This document shows, piece after piece, positions 8,135-16,911 of a stretch of DNA of 64,000 nt. The stretch is from NCBI RefSeq assembly GCF_900156155.1, contig NZ_FTMD01000001.1, positions 1 to 64,000 on the forward strand, in the 5' to 3' direction. The notes below the pieces were generated by a model, which saw only the letters and a program-made list of their open reading frames with translations, had not been told where the DNA came from and did not search any database. Every line of letters begins with the position of its first letter. The first letter of the stretch is position 1. The stretch is from Aromatoleum tolulyticum (GTDB lineage Bacteria; Pseudomonadota; Gammaproteobacteria; Burkholderiales; Rhodocyclaceae). A program made the position numbers and the translations under genes.

Positions 8135-9487
8135 ATGAGTCTGCGCCAGCGCCTCGAATCAGTCTCGGCGGACAGCGCCCTGCGCCCGCAGGTCGCGCCC
8201 GACGCCGGTGCCAGCAAGGCTTATCAAAGCTTGAAGATGCGCATCCATCAGTTGCTGCTGTCACGCATCGACCTGGAGGCGATGGAAAACCTCGCGCCCG
8301 AGCGGCTGCGCGAAGAATTGCGCCTGATGGTGGAGCGCCTGCTCGCCGAAGAGAACGTCGTCGTCAATACGAACGAGCGACGCGATCTCGTGCGCGACAT
8401 CCAGTACGAGATGCTGGGCCTCGGCCCGATCGAACCCCTGCTCGCGGACCCGACGGTGTCGGACATCCTGATCAACGGTTCGCAGCAGATCTACGTGGAA
8501 CGCCACGGCAAGATCGAGATGACGGACATCACGTTCAGCGACGACGCACACCTGATGAAGATCATCGACAAGATCGTCTCGCGCGTCGGCCGGCGGGTCG
8601 ATGAATCGAGCCCGATGGTCGATGCCCGGCTGCCGGACGGCTCGCGCGTGAACGCGATCATTCCGCCGCTGGCACTGGACGGCCCGGTCGTGTCGATCCG
8701 CCGCTTTGCGGCGATTCCGCTGACGATGGAAAAGCTGATCGACTACAAGACGCTGACTCCGCCGATGGCCGAGCTGCTTGCAGGGCTCGTCCGCTCCAAG
8801 GTGAACATCCTGATCTCCGGCGGCACCGGCAGCGGCAAGACGACGCTGCTGAACATCCTGTCGAGCAACATCCCCACCGACGAACGCATCGTCACGATCG
8901 AGGACGCCGCCGAATTGCAGCTGCAGCAGCCCCACGTCGTGCGCTTGGAAACCCGCCCGCCCAACATCGAGGGCAAGGGTGAGGTCACGCAGCGCGCCCT
9001 CGTGCGCAATGCGCTGCGCATGCGCCCGGATCGAATCATCCTCGGCGAGACCCGCGGGGCGGAGGCCTTCGACGTGCTGCAGGCGATGAACACCGGCCAT
9101 GAGGGTTCGATGACCACGGTGCATGCGAACACGCCACGCGACGCGCTGGGACGCATGGAGAACATGATCGGGATGGCTGGGGCGAACCTGCCACCCAAGG
9201 TCGCACGCGCGCAGATCGCCGGGGCGATCGGTGTCATCGTGCAGTCGAGCCGCCTGACCGACGGCAAGCGCAAGCTCATGAGCATCCAGGAGATCACCGG
9301 TATGGAAGGCGACGTGATCACGATGCAGGAGATCTTCACCTTCCGCCAGACCGGTATTTCCGACACGGGTGTGGTGCAGGGCCATTTCACCGCGACCGGC
9401 GTGCGCCCGCATTTTGCGGATCGTCTGCGCTCCTTCGGCATCCGCCTCCCGGAAGACATGTTCAATCCGGGCCGACGCTTCGAGTGA
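8135..9487 (+). CDS. tadA: TadA/CpaF secretion ATPase
   Basis: The 450-residue protein is the cytoplasmic hexameric ATPase that drives Flp pilus assembly. It has Walker A GGTGSGKT at 229-236, an Asp box 'RIVTIEDAAELQL' at about 251-263, Walker B 'RIILGETRG' at about 300-308 and the His box 'GHEGSMTTVHAN' at about 321-332, all intact. The N-terminal ~100 residues match the CpaF family helical region. It is followed by the two membrane platform genes. Confidence 0.96.
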   Translation: MSLRQRLESVSADSALRPQVAPDAGASKAYQSLKMRIHQLLLSRIDLEAMENLAPERLREELRLMVERLLAEENVVVNTNERRDLVRDIQYEMLGLGPIEPLLADPTVSDILINGSQQIYVERHGKIEMTDITFSDDAHLMKIIDKIVSRVGRRVDESSPMVDARLPDGSRVNAIIPPLALDGPVVSIRRFAAIPLTMEKLIDYKTLTPPMAELLAGLVRSKVNILISGGTGSGKTTLLNILSSNIPTDERIVTIEDAAELQLQQPHVVRLETRPPNIEGKGEVTQRALVRNALRMRPDRIILGETRGAEAFDVLQAMNTGHEGSMTTVHANTPRDALGRMENMIGMAGANLPPKVARAQIAGAIGVIVQSSRLTDGKRKLMSIQEITGMEGDVITMQEIFTFRQTGISDTGVVQGHFTATGVRPHFADRLRSFGIRLPEDMFNPGRRFE

Positions 9488-9494
9488 GGCTGAC

Positions 9495-10469
9495 ATGGAC
9501 GTTCTGACGCTGCTGTTTGCGCTCGCCACCTTCATCGCGGTGGTGCTGTTTCTGGAAGGCGCCTACCTTTGGTGGAGTTCCACCCACAGCCCCGAGGTGA
9601 AGCGGCTCAATCGCCGACTGGAGGAGGTCGCGACCGGGGTCCAGGGGGCAAAAACCGCCACCCTGTTCAAGGATGACAGTGCCTCGGGTTCCGCGGCCGG
9701 TGACCGACTGCTCGCCGCAATCCCTCGCCTGGGCGGGGTGAACCGCCTCATTGTGCAGTCGCGACTCGATCTGACGCTTGCCCAGTTTCTCGGTTGGACG
9801 GTGGCGCTCGGGGCGGTGGGTTTTGCACTCCCCTTGCTGCTGAACCGACCGGTGGTCCTGGGAATATTCGGCGCTGCGATCCTGGCGATGCTGCCGACGC
9901 TGTACGTGATCCGTGCGCGTACCCGGCACATGCAGCAGTTCGAGCGCCAGCTGCCCGAGGCACTCGATCTGATGGGCCGTGCGCTGCGTGCCGGTCACGC
10001 CTTCCCGACCGCGATCAAGATGGTAGCCGAGGAGATGAAGGACCCGATCGGGGGTGAGTTCCGCATCCTGTTCGACGAGATGAACTACGGCGTACCGCAG
10101 CAGACCGCGCTGCTGAACCTTGCCTCGCGCACCGACAGCACCGACCTCTCGTACTTCGTGATCGCGGTACTGATCCAGCGCGACTCGGGCGGCAACCTCG
10201 CAGAACTGCTCGACAACATCAGCTCGATCATCCGTGCGCGGCTCAAGCTGTACGGCGAGATCCGCACGCTGTCGGCCGAGGGGCGTCTTTCCGCGTGGAT
10301 CCTCGGCAGCCTGCCCTTCGCGACGGCGGCAATGATCAATATCGTCAATCCCGGTTTCATGAAGGTGCTGTGGGAGGACCCCGCCGGCATCAACTTCATC
10401 TACGGCGCGCTGGTGATGATGGTGTTTGGCGTCCTGTGGATGCGCAAGATCATCCGCATCCACGTCTAG
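9495..10469 (+). CDS. tadB: TadB inner-membrane platform protein
   Basis: The 324-residue protein starts at the ATG at 9495, eight bases past the tadA stop with GAGG ahead of it. It has an N-terminal membrane helix, two central helices (about residues 95-140), a type II secretion F domain ('LPEALDLMGRALRAGHAFPTA' through 'GNLAELLDNISSIIRARLKL') and two C-terminal helices. This is the TadB half of the platform that works with TadC and TadA. Confidence 0.94.
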   Translation: MDVLTLLFALATFIAVVLFLEGAYLWWSSTHSPEVKRLNRRLEEVATGVQGAKTATLFKDDSASGSAAGDRLLAAIPRLGGVNRLIVQSRLDLTLAQFLGWTVALGAVGFALPLLLNRPVVLGIFGAAILAMLPTLYVIRARTRHMQQFERQLPEALDLMGRALRAGHAFPTAIKMVAEEMKDPIGGEFRILFDEMNYGVPQQTALLNLASRTDSTDLSYFVIAVLIQRDSGGNLAELLDNISSIIRARLKLYGEIRTLSAEGRLSAWILGSLPFATAAMINIVNPGFMKVLWEDPAGINFIYGALVMMVFGVLWMRKIIRIHV

Positions 10470-10496
10470 CCCGGCGGCACAGAGGAGAACGCAGAC

Positions 10497-11441
10497 ATGG
10501 AATATACGCAGATCGCGTTTCTCGGACTGCTGTTCGTTGCAGTCACGGCCGGCGCATTTTTCGTGATGAACCTATTCACGCGCTCGGCGACCGCCGAGCG
10601 TCTGGAGGCACTCGGCGGAGGCGGCAAGACAGTCACCGCGCCAGCCGCCGACGCGTGGATCGAGCGCACCGTGAAGCTCACCGGCCCGTTCGCCAAGCTG
10701 TCAACGCCCGAGGACGGGGGCGAAGCCTCGACGCTGCGAGCGCGCTTCCTGCACGCCGGCATCCGCAACCCTTCCGCCCCGATCGCCTTCTTCGGCATCA
10801 AGACGCTGCTTGCCCTGGGTCTCCCGCTTGTCGCGTATTTCGCGGTCCTGATCTCGACGCCGGAGCTTCAGTTTCAGGGAATGCTCCTCACCGTGCTTCT
10901 CGCGGCGACGATCGGTTACTACATGCCGAACATCGTGTTGAACCGCCTGATCTTCTTGCGCCAGCGCGAAATCTTCGAGACCTTCCCGGATGCTCTCGAC
11001 CTCATGACGGTCTGCGTCGAAGCCGGCCTTGGCATCGAGGCGGCCCTGGTGCGCGTCGCCGATGAAATGCAGCACAAGAGCGAAGCGCTCGCCGAAGAAC
11101 TGCACCTCGTCACGCTCGAATTGCGGGCGGGTCTCGAACGCGCGCGCGCCCTGCGCAACCTGGCGATGCGCACCGGCGTCGAAGAAGTCGAAGGATTCGT
11201 CGCGATGATTATCCAGGCCGAGCGCTTCGGCACCAGCATCGCGGCATCCCTGCGGGTTCATTCCGACATGCTGCGCACGCGCCGCCGCCAGCGCGCCGAG
11301 GAGGCCGCGGCGAAGATCGCGCTGAAGCTGCTGTTCCCGCTGATCTTCTGCATCTTCCCCTCGCTGATGCTCGTGCTGCTTGGGCCGGCGATGATCCAGG
11401 TCTACCGCATCCTGCTGCCGACGATGGCTGGCGGGAATTGA
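10497..11441 (+). CDS. tadC: TadC inner-membrane platform protein
   Basis: The 314-residue protein has the same plan as TadB: N-terminal helix, paired helices at about 100-145, T2SS F domain ('FPDALDLMTVCVEAGLGIEAAL' to 'TSIAASLRVHSDMLRTRRRQ') and C-terminal helices. GAGGAGAA precedes the start. It lies 27 bp after tadB. Confidence 0.94.
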   Translation: MEYTQIAFLGLLFVAVTAGAFFVMNLFTRSATAERLEALGGGGKTVTAPAADAWIERTVKLTGPFAKLSTPEDGGEASTLRARFLHAGIRNPSAPIAFFGIKTLLALGLPLVAYFAVLISTPELQFQGMLLTVLLAATIGYYMPNIVLNRLIFLRQREIFETFPDALDLMTVCVEAGLGIEAALVRVADEMQHKSEALAEELHLVTLELRAGLERARALRNLAMRTGVEEVEGFVAMIIQAERFGTSIAASLRVHSDMLRTRRRQRAEEAAAKIALKLLFPLIFCIFPSLMLVLLGPAMIQVYRILLPTMAGGN

Positions 11442-11472
11442 CAGTGGCCGACACCCTTCAGGGAGAACGGCG

Positions 11473-12939
11473 ATGAACAAGTGTGCATTCACTTTGAAGC
11501 CGGTGATCGCCGCGCTCGTACTCGGCGCGTGCAGTACCACACCGACCATGCCCGAAAAAGCCTGGAAGATTTCGCCGGTGCAGACGGTACGGCACGGCGG
11601 CGCCAGTGCTGACGGCTATTTCGCGCTTGGCCGGGTCAAGGAAGCCCAGGGCGCAAGTACTCAGGCGATCGACGCCTACCGCAAGGCGCTTGCCGCCGAT
11701 CCGAGCCATGCCGCAGCGTGGAACGCGCTCGGGGCCTTGCAGATGCAGCTCGGCCGGACCGACGAAGGCCTGCAGGCGCTTGAGCGTGCCGTGAGCATCT
11801 CGCCGTCGACAAGCCACCTGCACAACAACCTCGGCTACGCCTTGTTGCTCGCGGGTCGCGACGATGCAGCCGCGACGTCGCTGCGTCGGGCGGTCGAACT
11901 GGACGGCAGCAACCGCCGCGCGTGGAGCAATCTGGCGACCGCCTACCGGCGCCAGGGGGCGCTCGATCAGGCCGAGTTTGCCGACGCCCGCGCAAGCGGC
12001 CGCTGGCCGGCTGCAACGCCTGCGCCCGCGCAGGCCGCAGCAAGCTTGCAGGCGGCGCCGTCTGCCCCGGCAATTACTGCAGCACACACGGCCCAGCCGA
12101 GCACTCCCGCGGCACCGGCGCTTGGCGCCGCTTCGGCTCCGCAAACGTCGCCGACCGTGCCCGCAATCACGATCGGCACGGTGACCGCCGATCCGTCCCC
12201 GACCGTGACCCCGATCGCGGCGCTGGTACCGACGCCTCCGCCCGCGCCGGAGACCGTCGCACCCGCGAAACCGCTCACCACCAGCGTCGAGGCAAGCACG
12301 GCCGCACTGGGTTTCGCGACGGTGGCGCCGACAATGGTGAAAGCGGCTGCCCCGCTCATGGTGAGCACGACGCCGCGCGCCACGCTCGTGAAGGTGGCCG
12401 AAAACGTCTTCGAATTGCACAACGGCCCTGTTCCGCGCGAAGCCGCGGTCGCCGAGGCGGTCGCGATCATCGCAGCAACCGCTCCGCCTGCCCCGGTCGT
12501 CGCTGCGGCTCCCCGCGCCGTCGAAACGCCCGCGGTGATGCCCCCCCCTGCCGCGGCCCTTGCCGCGCCGGCCCCCGCTGCACGCTACGAAATCTCGAAC
12601 GGTCATGGCGGCGAAGGGCTTGCCCGACGGCTCGCTGGGCTGCTGGGCCAACAGGGTTTCGCACGTCCGCGGCTAACGAATCAGGCGCCGTACAACCAGG
12701 CCGCATCGGTGATCCAGTACCGCGATGGCTATCGCGCTTCGGCCGAGGCCTTCGCCTCGCTACTGCCGTTCCGCCCCACCGTTATGGCTGCGGCAAACGT
12801 CGATCTGAGGGCGGACGTTCGACTGGTGCTCGGCCGGGATCTGACGACGAGCGACGCGTGCGCGGTGCTGGGCCTGTGCACGCGGGTCGCCCGCACGCAG
12901 GCACCGAAAATCGCCGCGGCGCGCGGCGGAGCCGATTGA
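11473..12939 (+). CDS. tadD: TadD-like TPR lipoprotein with C-terminal LytR_C-like domain
   Basis: The 488-residue protein has a signal peptide with lipobox LGAC (Cys20), three or four tetratricopeptide repeats at about residues 50-175, a long Ala/Pro/Thr-rich linker (about 180-360) and a folded C-terminal part beginning 'RYEISNGHGGEGLARRLAGL' and ending near 'RLVLGRD', which resembles the LytR C-terminal domain. An isolated similar start 'VFELHNGPVPRE' appears in the linker near residue 312. TadD is a TPR lipoprotein thought to help secretin assembly; the extra domain makes this protein about twice the usual length. It closes the operon. Confidence 0.85.
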   Translation: MNKCAFTLKPVIAALVLGACSTTPTMPEKAWKISPVQTVRHGGASADGYFALGRVKEAQGASTQAIDAYRKALAADPSHAAAWNALGALQMQLGRTDEGLQALERAVSISPSTSHLHNNLGYALLLAGRDDAAATSLRRAVELDGSNRRAWSNLATAYRRQGALDQAEFADARASGRWPAATPAPAQAAASLQAAPSAPAITAAHTAQPSTPAAPALGAASAPQTSPTVPAITIGTVTADPSPTVTPIAALVPTPPPAPETVAPAKPLTTSVEASTAALGFATVAPTMVKAAAPLMVSTTPRATLVKVAENVFELHNGPVPREAAVAEAVAIIAATAPPAPVVAAAPRAVETPAVMPPPAAALAAPAPAARYEISNGHGGEGLARRLAGLLGQQGFARPRLTNQAPYNQAASVIQYRDGYRASAEAFASLLPFRPTVMAAANVDLRADVRLVLGRDLTTSDACAVLGLCTRVARTQAPKIAAARGGAD

Positions 12940-13016
12940 GCCTGAGCCCCCAGGACCGTTAGTGCGCACATGCCCCAAAGAAGGGCTTACTAATCCGGCA
13001 GGCAAATACCGTTCGG

Positions 13017-13043
13017 GCTGAGCCTGCCGCAGCCGGGCTCAGC
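13017..13043. repeat. Hairpin made of half a dispersed repeat, at the toxin gene end
   Basis: GCTGAGCC (13017-13024) pairs with GGCTCAGC (13036-13043) across an 11-base loop. The left part continues a 'GCAAATACCGTTCGGGC' string that recurs at 16764-16780, so this is a degenerate copy of the TTCGGGCTGAGCCTGTCGAAG repeat family. It overlaps the toxin stop codon and separates the convergent tad and toxin-antitoxin operons; no U-tract marks it as a standard terminator. Confidence 0.6.
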
Positions 13044-13323
13044 TTCGTTTCAGATCCCGGTAAATGTTCTCATGCGGTCCAACCGATTCCAGATAGATCA
13101 ACCTGACTTGCTCGGCAACCGTGTACCCGAGCAGATAGAGTTGCCCCTGGCTTCGAAACTTGACGACCAGCAACTCCGCCAAATCTCCTTTCTTGCGCTC
13201 GCCGATGGCGGGGTTTTCTGCGATGGAGGCGACTGCGCTGTCGACATCGACGACAACGTTGTCGTGAAGCTTTTTGTACTGCCGGGCAAATCGGCGGGTC
13301 TGCTGGACGCCGTAGGCGCTCAC
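13039..13323 (-). CDS. RelE/ParE-family toxin of a type II toxin-antitoxin pair
   Basis: With a GTG start at 13323 the protein has 94 residues: 'GVQQTRRFARQYKKLHD' at the N-terminus and 'LYLLGYTVAEQVRLIYLESV' followed by 'GPHENIYRDLKRS' at the C-terminus, the helix-helix-sheet plan of RelE/ParE toxins. The GTG overlaps the antitoxin stop in a GTGA junction, so translation is probably coupled. Longer in-frame starts exist but lie inside the antitoxin gene. Whether it cuts mRNA or poisons gyrase cannot be told from sequence. Confidence 0.78.
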   Translation of the reverse strand: MSAYGVQQTRRFARQYKKLHDNVVVDVDSAVASIAENPAIGERKKGDLAELLVVKFRSQGQLYLLGYTVAEQVRLIYLESVGPHENIYRDLKRS

Positions 13324-13553
13324 TGTGCACGACTCCGCGGCACGAAGGAGGTGGCGTCTTCGCGTGCCTCGGCCATCGATGCAAGAGACTCGGCCACAAA
13401 ACTTACCGGCAAGTCGGGGTTGTCGAGTGCAGCTCGGCCCACCTTTGCCCAAAACTCGATCTGGCCGGCAATGGTGCGATGCTCGGCAGCGGCATCAGCC
13501 TTGGCTTGGTTGTATAGCGTTTGGTCGATTCGGATCGAGGTGGTGGTAGGCAT
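13320..13553 (-). CDS. ParD-like antitoxin
   Basis: The 77-residue protein starts 'MPTTTSIRIDQTLYNQAK', continues 'HRTIAGQIEFWAKVGRAAL' and ends in a charged tail. The N-terminus matches ribbon-helix-helix antitoxins of the ParD-like class, which bind DNA and autorepress. It is the first gene of the pair and overlaps the toxin gene by four bases. I start it at the ATG at 13553 because earlier in-frame codons add a sequence that looks unlike this family. Confidence 0.75.
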   Translation of the reverse strand: MPTTTSIRIDQTLYNQAKADAAAEHRTIAGQIEFWAKVGRAALDNPDLPVSFVAESLASMAEAREDATSFVPRSRAQ

Positions 13554-13687
13554 GGCGGAATCCTTACTACAATTGTGGCAAAGCATCCTAAATCCAAACG
13601 CGGCTTCTGTCCACGCGCGAGAACCTTGCGCACGACGCCGACATGTCGGCGTCGTCGAAGGATTCACGGTAACACCTCAAAAAGAAC

Positions 13688-13721
13688 AAACCCCCGCGGG
13701 GCGTGGGCCTCGCGGGGGTTT
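13688..13721 (-). terminator. Rho-independent terminator after actP
   Basis: An inverted repeat AAACCCCCGCG...CGCGGGGGTTT (about 11 bp arms, 12-base loop) is followed on the minus strand by TTTGTTCTTTTT. It lies about 50 bp after the actP stop and reads in the right direction. Confidence 0.85.
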
Positions 13722-13769
13722 GCGTATCAAGCTGCGACACATGACGTGTCGCGGACTTCCTGCTGATGC

Positions 13770-15446
13770 TTAGTGCGACGAAGCCGTCGCTGCGCCGACG
13801 CCGGTCTGCGCGCGCACGTACTGGTCTTCGAAGGCTTCGATTTCCTTCTGTGCGGCAACGCTGCTGTCCATCTTCGACACGACGATCGCGAGGATGAAGG
13901 CGATCGGCATCGAGAACAGCGCCGGCTGGGTGTAGGGGAAGATCGCGGCTGCATTGTGCAGCACGTCCACCCACACCGACTTCGACAGCACGACGAAGGT
14001 CACGGCGCTGAACAGGCCGGAGTAGCCGCCCCACAGTGCGCCGCGCGTGGTCAGCCCCTTCCAGTACATCGACAGGATCAGCACCGGGAAGTTGGCGGAA
14101 GCTGCAACGCCGAAGGCGAGCGCGACCATGAACGCGATGTTCATCTTCTCGAAGGCCATGCCCAGCAGGACGGCGACGATGCCGAGGCCGATGGTGGCGA
14201 TCTTGGACACCTTCAGTTCGGTGGTCTCCGACGCCTTGCCCTTCATGATGACGCGGGCGTAGATGTCGTGCGAGATCGCCGACGCGCCGGCCAGCGCGAG
14301 GCCCGCGACCACCGCGAGGATGGTCGCGAAGGCCACGGCCGACAGGAAGCCCAGCAGCAGGTTGCCGCCGACGGCCTTGGCGAGATGCATCGCGATCATG
14401 TTGCCGCCGCCGATGACCTTGCCGCCGAGCTGGCCCGCCTCGAAGAACTCGGGGTTGGTGCCGACGATCAGGATCGCGCACAGGCCCATGATGGCGATAA
14501 CGTTGAAGAAGTACGCGACGATGCCCGAGGCGTAGAGCACGGACTTGCGGGCTTCCTTGGCGTCGGTGACGGTGAAGAAGCGCATCAGGATGTGCGGCAG
14601 GCCGGCGGTGCCGAACATCAGGCCGAGGCCCAGCGAGATCGCGGTGACCGGATCGGCAAGCAGGCTGCCCGGGGCGAGCAGCTTGCCGCCGAGCTTGTGC
14701 ACTTCCATCGCACGGGTGGTCAGCTCGTCGAAGCTGAAGCCGAACTGGCTGAACGCGAGCAGCATCACGGTCGTGCCGCCGATCAGCAGCATGCCGGCCT
14801 TGATGATCTGCACCCAGGTCGTCGCGACCATGCCGCCGAAGGTGACGTACACCATCATCAGTGCGCCGACCACGAACAGGGCGATGTTGTAGTCGAGGCC
14901 GAACAGCAGCTTGATGAGCTGGCCGGCGCCGACCATCTGGGCGACGAGGTAGAAGCACACCACGGTCAGCGAGCTGACGGCGGCCATCGTGCGCACCTTG
15001 CCCTGGTCGAGGCGGTAGGCGGTGATGTCGGCGAACGTGAACTTGCCGAGGTTGCGCAGGCGTTCGGCCATCAGGAACAGGATAATGGGCCAGCCGACGA
15101 AGAACGCGATCATGTAGATGTACGCGTCGACGCCCTGCGTGTACATCATCGCGGTGAGACCCAGCAGGGTCGCCGCGGACATGTAGTCACCGGCGATCGC
15201 GAGGCCGTTCTGCCAGCCGGTGATGCCGCCGCCGGCGGTGTAGAAGTCGGCGGTCGACTTGGTGCGCGAGGCGGCCCAGTAGGTGATGACCAGGGTCAGC
15301 ACCACGAACAGGAAGAACATGCCGATCGCGTGCAGGTTGAGGCCCTGCTTTTCCGTCTGGGCGATGGCATCGCCGGCAACGGCCGAAGCGGCCGCGGACA
15401 ACGAGAACAGGCCGGCGGCGAGGCGCGAGATAACGGAGGCTCTCAT
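13770..15446 (-). CDS. actP: Acetate permease ActP (SSS family, cation/acetate symporter)
   Basis: The 558-residue protein is a sodium:solute symporter with an N-terminal signal-like segment and about 13 membrane helices. Typical ActP stretches include '[20 protein letters not shown]', '[11 protein letters not shown]' and 'YITFGG'-like '[15 protein letters not shown]'. It takes up acetate and other short-chain monocarboxylates. The ATG at 15446 overlaps the stop of the DUF485 gene by one base (TAATG), so the two are translationally coupled, as in the E. coli yjcH-actP arrangement. Confidence 0.95.
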   Translation of the reverse strand: MRASVISRLAAGLFSLSAAASAVAGDAIAQTEKQGLNLHAIGMFFLFVVLTLVITYWAASRTKSTADFYTAGGGITGWQNGLAIAGDYMSAATLLGLTAMMYTQGVDAYIYMIAFFVGWPIILFLMAERLRNLGKFTFADITAYRLDQGKVRTMAAVSSLTVVCFYLVAQMVGAGQLIKLLFGLDYNIALFVVGALMMVYVTFGGMVATTWVQIIKAGMLLIGGTTVMLLAFSQFGFSFDELTTRAMEVHKLGGKLLAPGSLLADPVTAISLGLGLMFGTAGLPHILMRFFTVTDAKEARKSVLYASGIVAYFFNVIAIMGLCAILIVGTNPEFFEAGQLGGKVIGGGNMIAMHLAKAVGGNLLLGFLSAVAFATILAVVAGLALAGASAISHDIYARVIMKGKASETTELKVSKIATIGLGIVAVLLGMAFEKMNIAFMVALAFGVAASANFPVLILSMYWKGLTTRGALWGGYSGLFSAVTFVVLSKSVWVDVLHNAAAIFPYTQPALFSMPIAFILAIVVSKMDSSVAAQKEIEAFEDQYVRAQTGVGAATASSH

Positions 15447-15766
15447 TATTTTTCCTCCTTCCATGCTGCGCGCACGATTTCGTTGTTGATGTCGTCGAAC
15501 TCGCCGTTGGCGCGACGCACGTAGATCAGCGTCAGCACCCAGAAGAACACGAACTGGAACAGGCCGACGGCGACGCCGAAGGTCAGGTTGCTGCCTTCGG
15601 ACAGACGCTGCGCGATGAGATCGGGCGCAAACGCGACGAGCATCACGAAGCCGTAGAAGATCGTCAGCACGACGATCGACAGGATCGTGGCAAAGCGGGT
15701 CCGCTTCGCCACGAGTTCCGCGAAACGCGGATTGCGCCTGATGTGCGCATACATTGATACAGACAT
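15446..15766 (-). CDS. yjcH: DUF485 inner-membrane protein (YjcH type)
   Basis: The 106-residue protein has two membrane helices ('[20 protein letters not shown]' and '[20 protein letters not shown]'), as in DUF485 proteins that accompany ActP. The ATG at 15766 follows a strong GGAGGGAGAGGG ribosome site. It is the first gene of the acetate uptake operon. Confidence 0.92.
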   Translation of the reverse strand: MSVSMYAHIRRNPRFAELVAKRTRFATILSIVVLTIFYGFVMLVAFAPDLIAQRLSEGSNLTFGVAVGLFQFVFFWVLTLIYVRRANGEFDDINNEIVRAAWKEEK

Positions 15767-15861
15767 TCCCTCTCCCTCCAAGAAAAGCAACGGTGTCACG
15801 CTGCCCCTCCACACTCCACCTTTTGCCGCCCCGATGTCTGTCGCACCGGTGACGACGGGCG

Positions 15862-15875
15862 GATGATATATCATC
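15862..15875. promoter_or_regulatory. Perfect 14-bp palindrome upstream of yjcH-actP
   Basis: GATGATATATCATC is a perfect palindrome about 96 bp before the yjcH start codon and 95 bp before the divergent enoyl-CoA hydratase start. Its position between divergent genes suggests an operator; it also contains AT-rich sequence usable as a -10 region. No regulator can be named from the sequence. Confidence 0.45.
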
Positions 15876-15881
15876 TATAAG

Positions 15882-15914
15882 ACTCCATACCACGACGTAT
15901 GGAGTTTTTTTAAT
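15882..15914. promoter_or_regulatory. Palindrome ACTCCATAC-N6-GTATGGAGT followed by T-run
   Basis: Nine-base arms at 15882-15890 and 15897-15905 flank CACGAC. The core CCATAC-N6-GTATGG recurs in front of the CoA-transferase gene near 36.9 kb, so I favour an operator. A run of seven T follows on the + strand, so the structure could also form a terminator/attenuator in the leader of the enoyl-CoA hydratase gene. Confidence 0.55.
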
Positions 15915-15969
15915 TACTTGATAAATTGAATTTTTCTACCATTCTCAAAGCGACGGACAGACCCCGGCC

Positions 15970-16752
15970 ATGAGCGGCGAAATCCTCTTTTCCACCGATG
16001 GCGACATCGCCACGCTGACCCTCTCCAACCCCGACAAGCTGAACGCGATCGACTCCGCAATGTGGGTTGCGCTGCGCGAAGCATTCGAGCGCATCGCCAC
16101 GACGCCCGCACTGCGCTGCGTGATCCTGCGCGGTGCGGGCGACAAGGCGTTCGCGGCGGGCGGCGACATCGAGGAATTCCTGACCGTGCGCGCGACCGTC
16201 GACGACGCGCTGCACTACCACGACACGCTGGTCGCGGCGGCGCTGGACGCGATCCGCGCGTGTGCGATTCCGACCGTGGCCGCGATACAGGGCGCCTGCG
16301 TCGGCGGCGGGCTGGAGATCGCCGGCTGCTGCGACTTGCGCATCGCCGGCGAGTCGGCGCGCTTCGGCGCCCCGATCAACCGCCTGGGCTTCTCGATGTA
16401 TCCGGGCGAGATGGCGGGCCTGCTGGATCTGGTCGGCCCGGCGGTGTTGCTGGAGATCCTGCTCGAAGGGCGCATCCTCGACGCACGCGAGGCGCTGCAG
16501 AAGGGATTGCTGACCCGCGTGACCGACGACGAGAAGGTGCTGGACGAGGCCCGTGCGAGCGCCGCGCGCATCGTCGCCGGAGCGCCGCTGGTTGCGCGCT
16601 GGCACAAGCAGTGGGTGCACCGGTTGATGCGCGGCGGCGCCCTGAGCGCGGAAGAAAAGCGCGCCGCGTTCGACTTTCTCGCGACGGACGACTACCGTGA
16701 GGGGCTGGACGCGTTTTTCGCGAAGCGCAAGCCGGTGTTCACGGGTAGCTGA
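15970..16752 (+). CDS. Enoyl-CoA hydratase/isomerase family protein
   Basis: The 260-residue protein is a crotonase-fold enzyme: first oxyanion-hole motif 'AFAAGGDIEEF' (about residues 60-70) and second 'GACVGGGLEIAGCCDLRIA' (about 110-128). The loop after 'RFGAPINRLG' lacks a clear second catalytic Glu, so hydratase activity is not certain and isomerase or hydrolase activity is possible. It is divergent from the acetate uptake operon and shares its control region. Confidence 0.85.
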   Translation: MSGEILFSTDGDIATLTLSNPDKLNAIDSAMWVALREAFERIATTPALRCVILRGAGDKAFAAGGDIEEFLTVRATVDDALHYHDTLVAAALDAIRACAIPTVAAIQGACVGGGLEIAGCCDLRIAGESARFGAPINRLGFSMYPGEMAGLLDLVGPAVLLEILLEGRILDAREALQKGLLTRVTDDEKVLDEARASAARIVAGAPLVARWHKQWVHRLMRGGALSAEEKRAAFDFLATDDYREGLDAFFAKRKPVFTGS

Positions 16753-16770
16753 CCCGCAGGCAAGCAAATA

Positions 16771-16831
16771 CCGTTCGGGCCGAGCCTGTCGAAGCCCTGG
16801 CAGCGCCCTTCGCCAAGTTCAGGGCGAACGG
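16771..16831. repeat. Dispersed inverted repeat, TTCGGGC/GAGCCTGTCGAAG family
   Basis: Starts CCGTTCGGGCCGAGCCTGTC and returns as CCCTTCGCCAAGTTCAGGGC then GAACGG, so the two halves are inverted copies able to form a long hairpin. Close relatives are at 21773-21840 and 29560-29620, with a half copy at 13006-13043. Confidence 0.8.
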
Positions 16832-16911
16832 TTGTAATTGATTGCCGCCTGAGTTTGTGGAAGCACGGATTCGTAGATGCTGTTATCAGGCTCAAATGCC
16901 GTGCAATCTGG

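Noticed and set aside
13773-15524. A 583-codon open frame opposite actP
   Set aside because: The translation is a low-complexity string rich in His, Asp, Glu, Arg and Gly, typical of antisense reading of a membrane protein in GC-rich DNA.
15915-15930. FNR-like site TTGATAAATTGAAT before the enoyl-CoA hydratase gene
   Set aside because: Only the left half matches TTGAT-N4-ATCAA; the right half has several mismatches.
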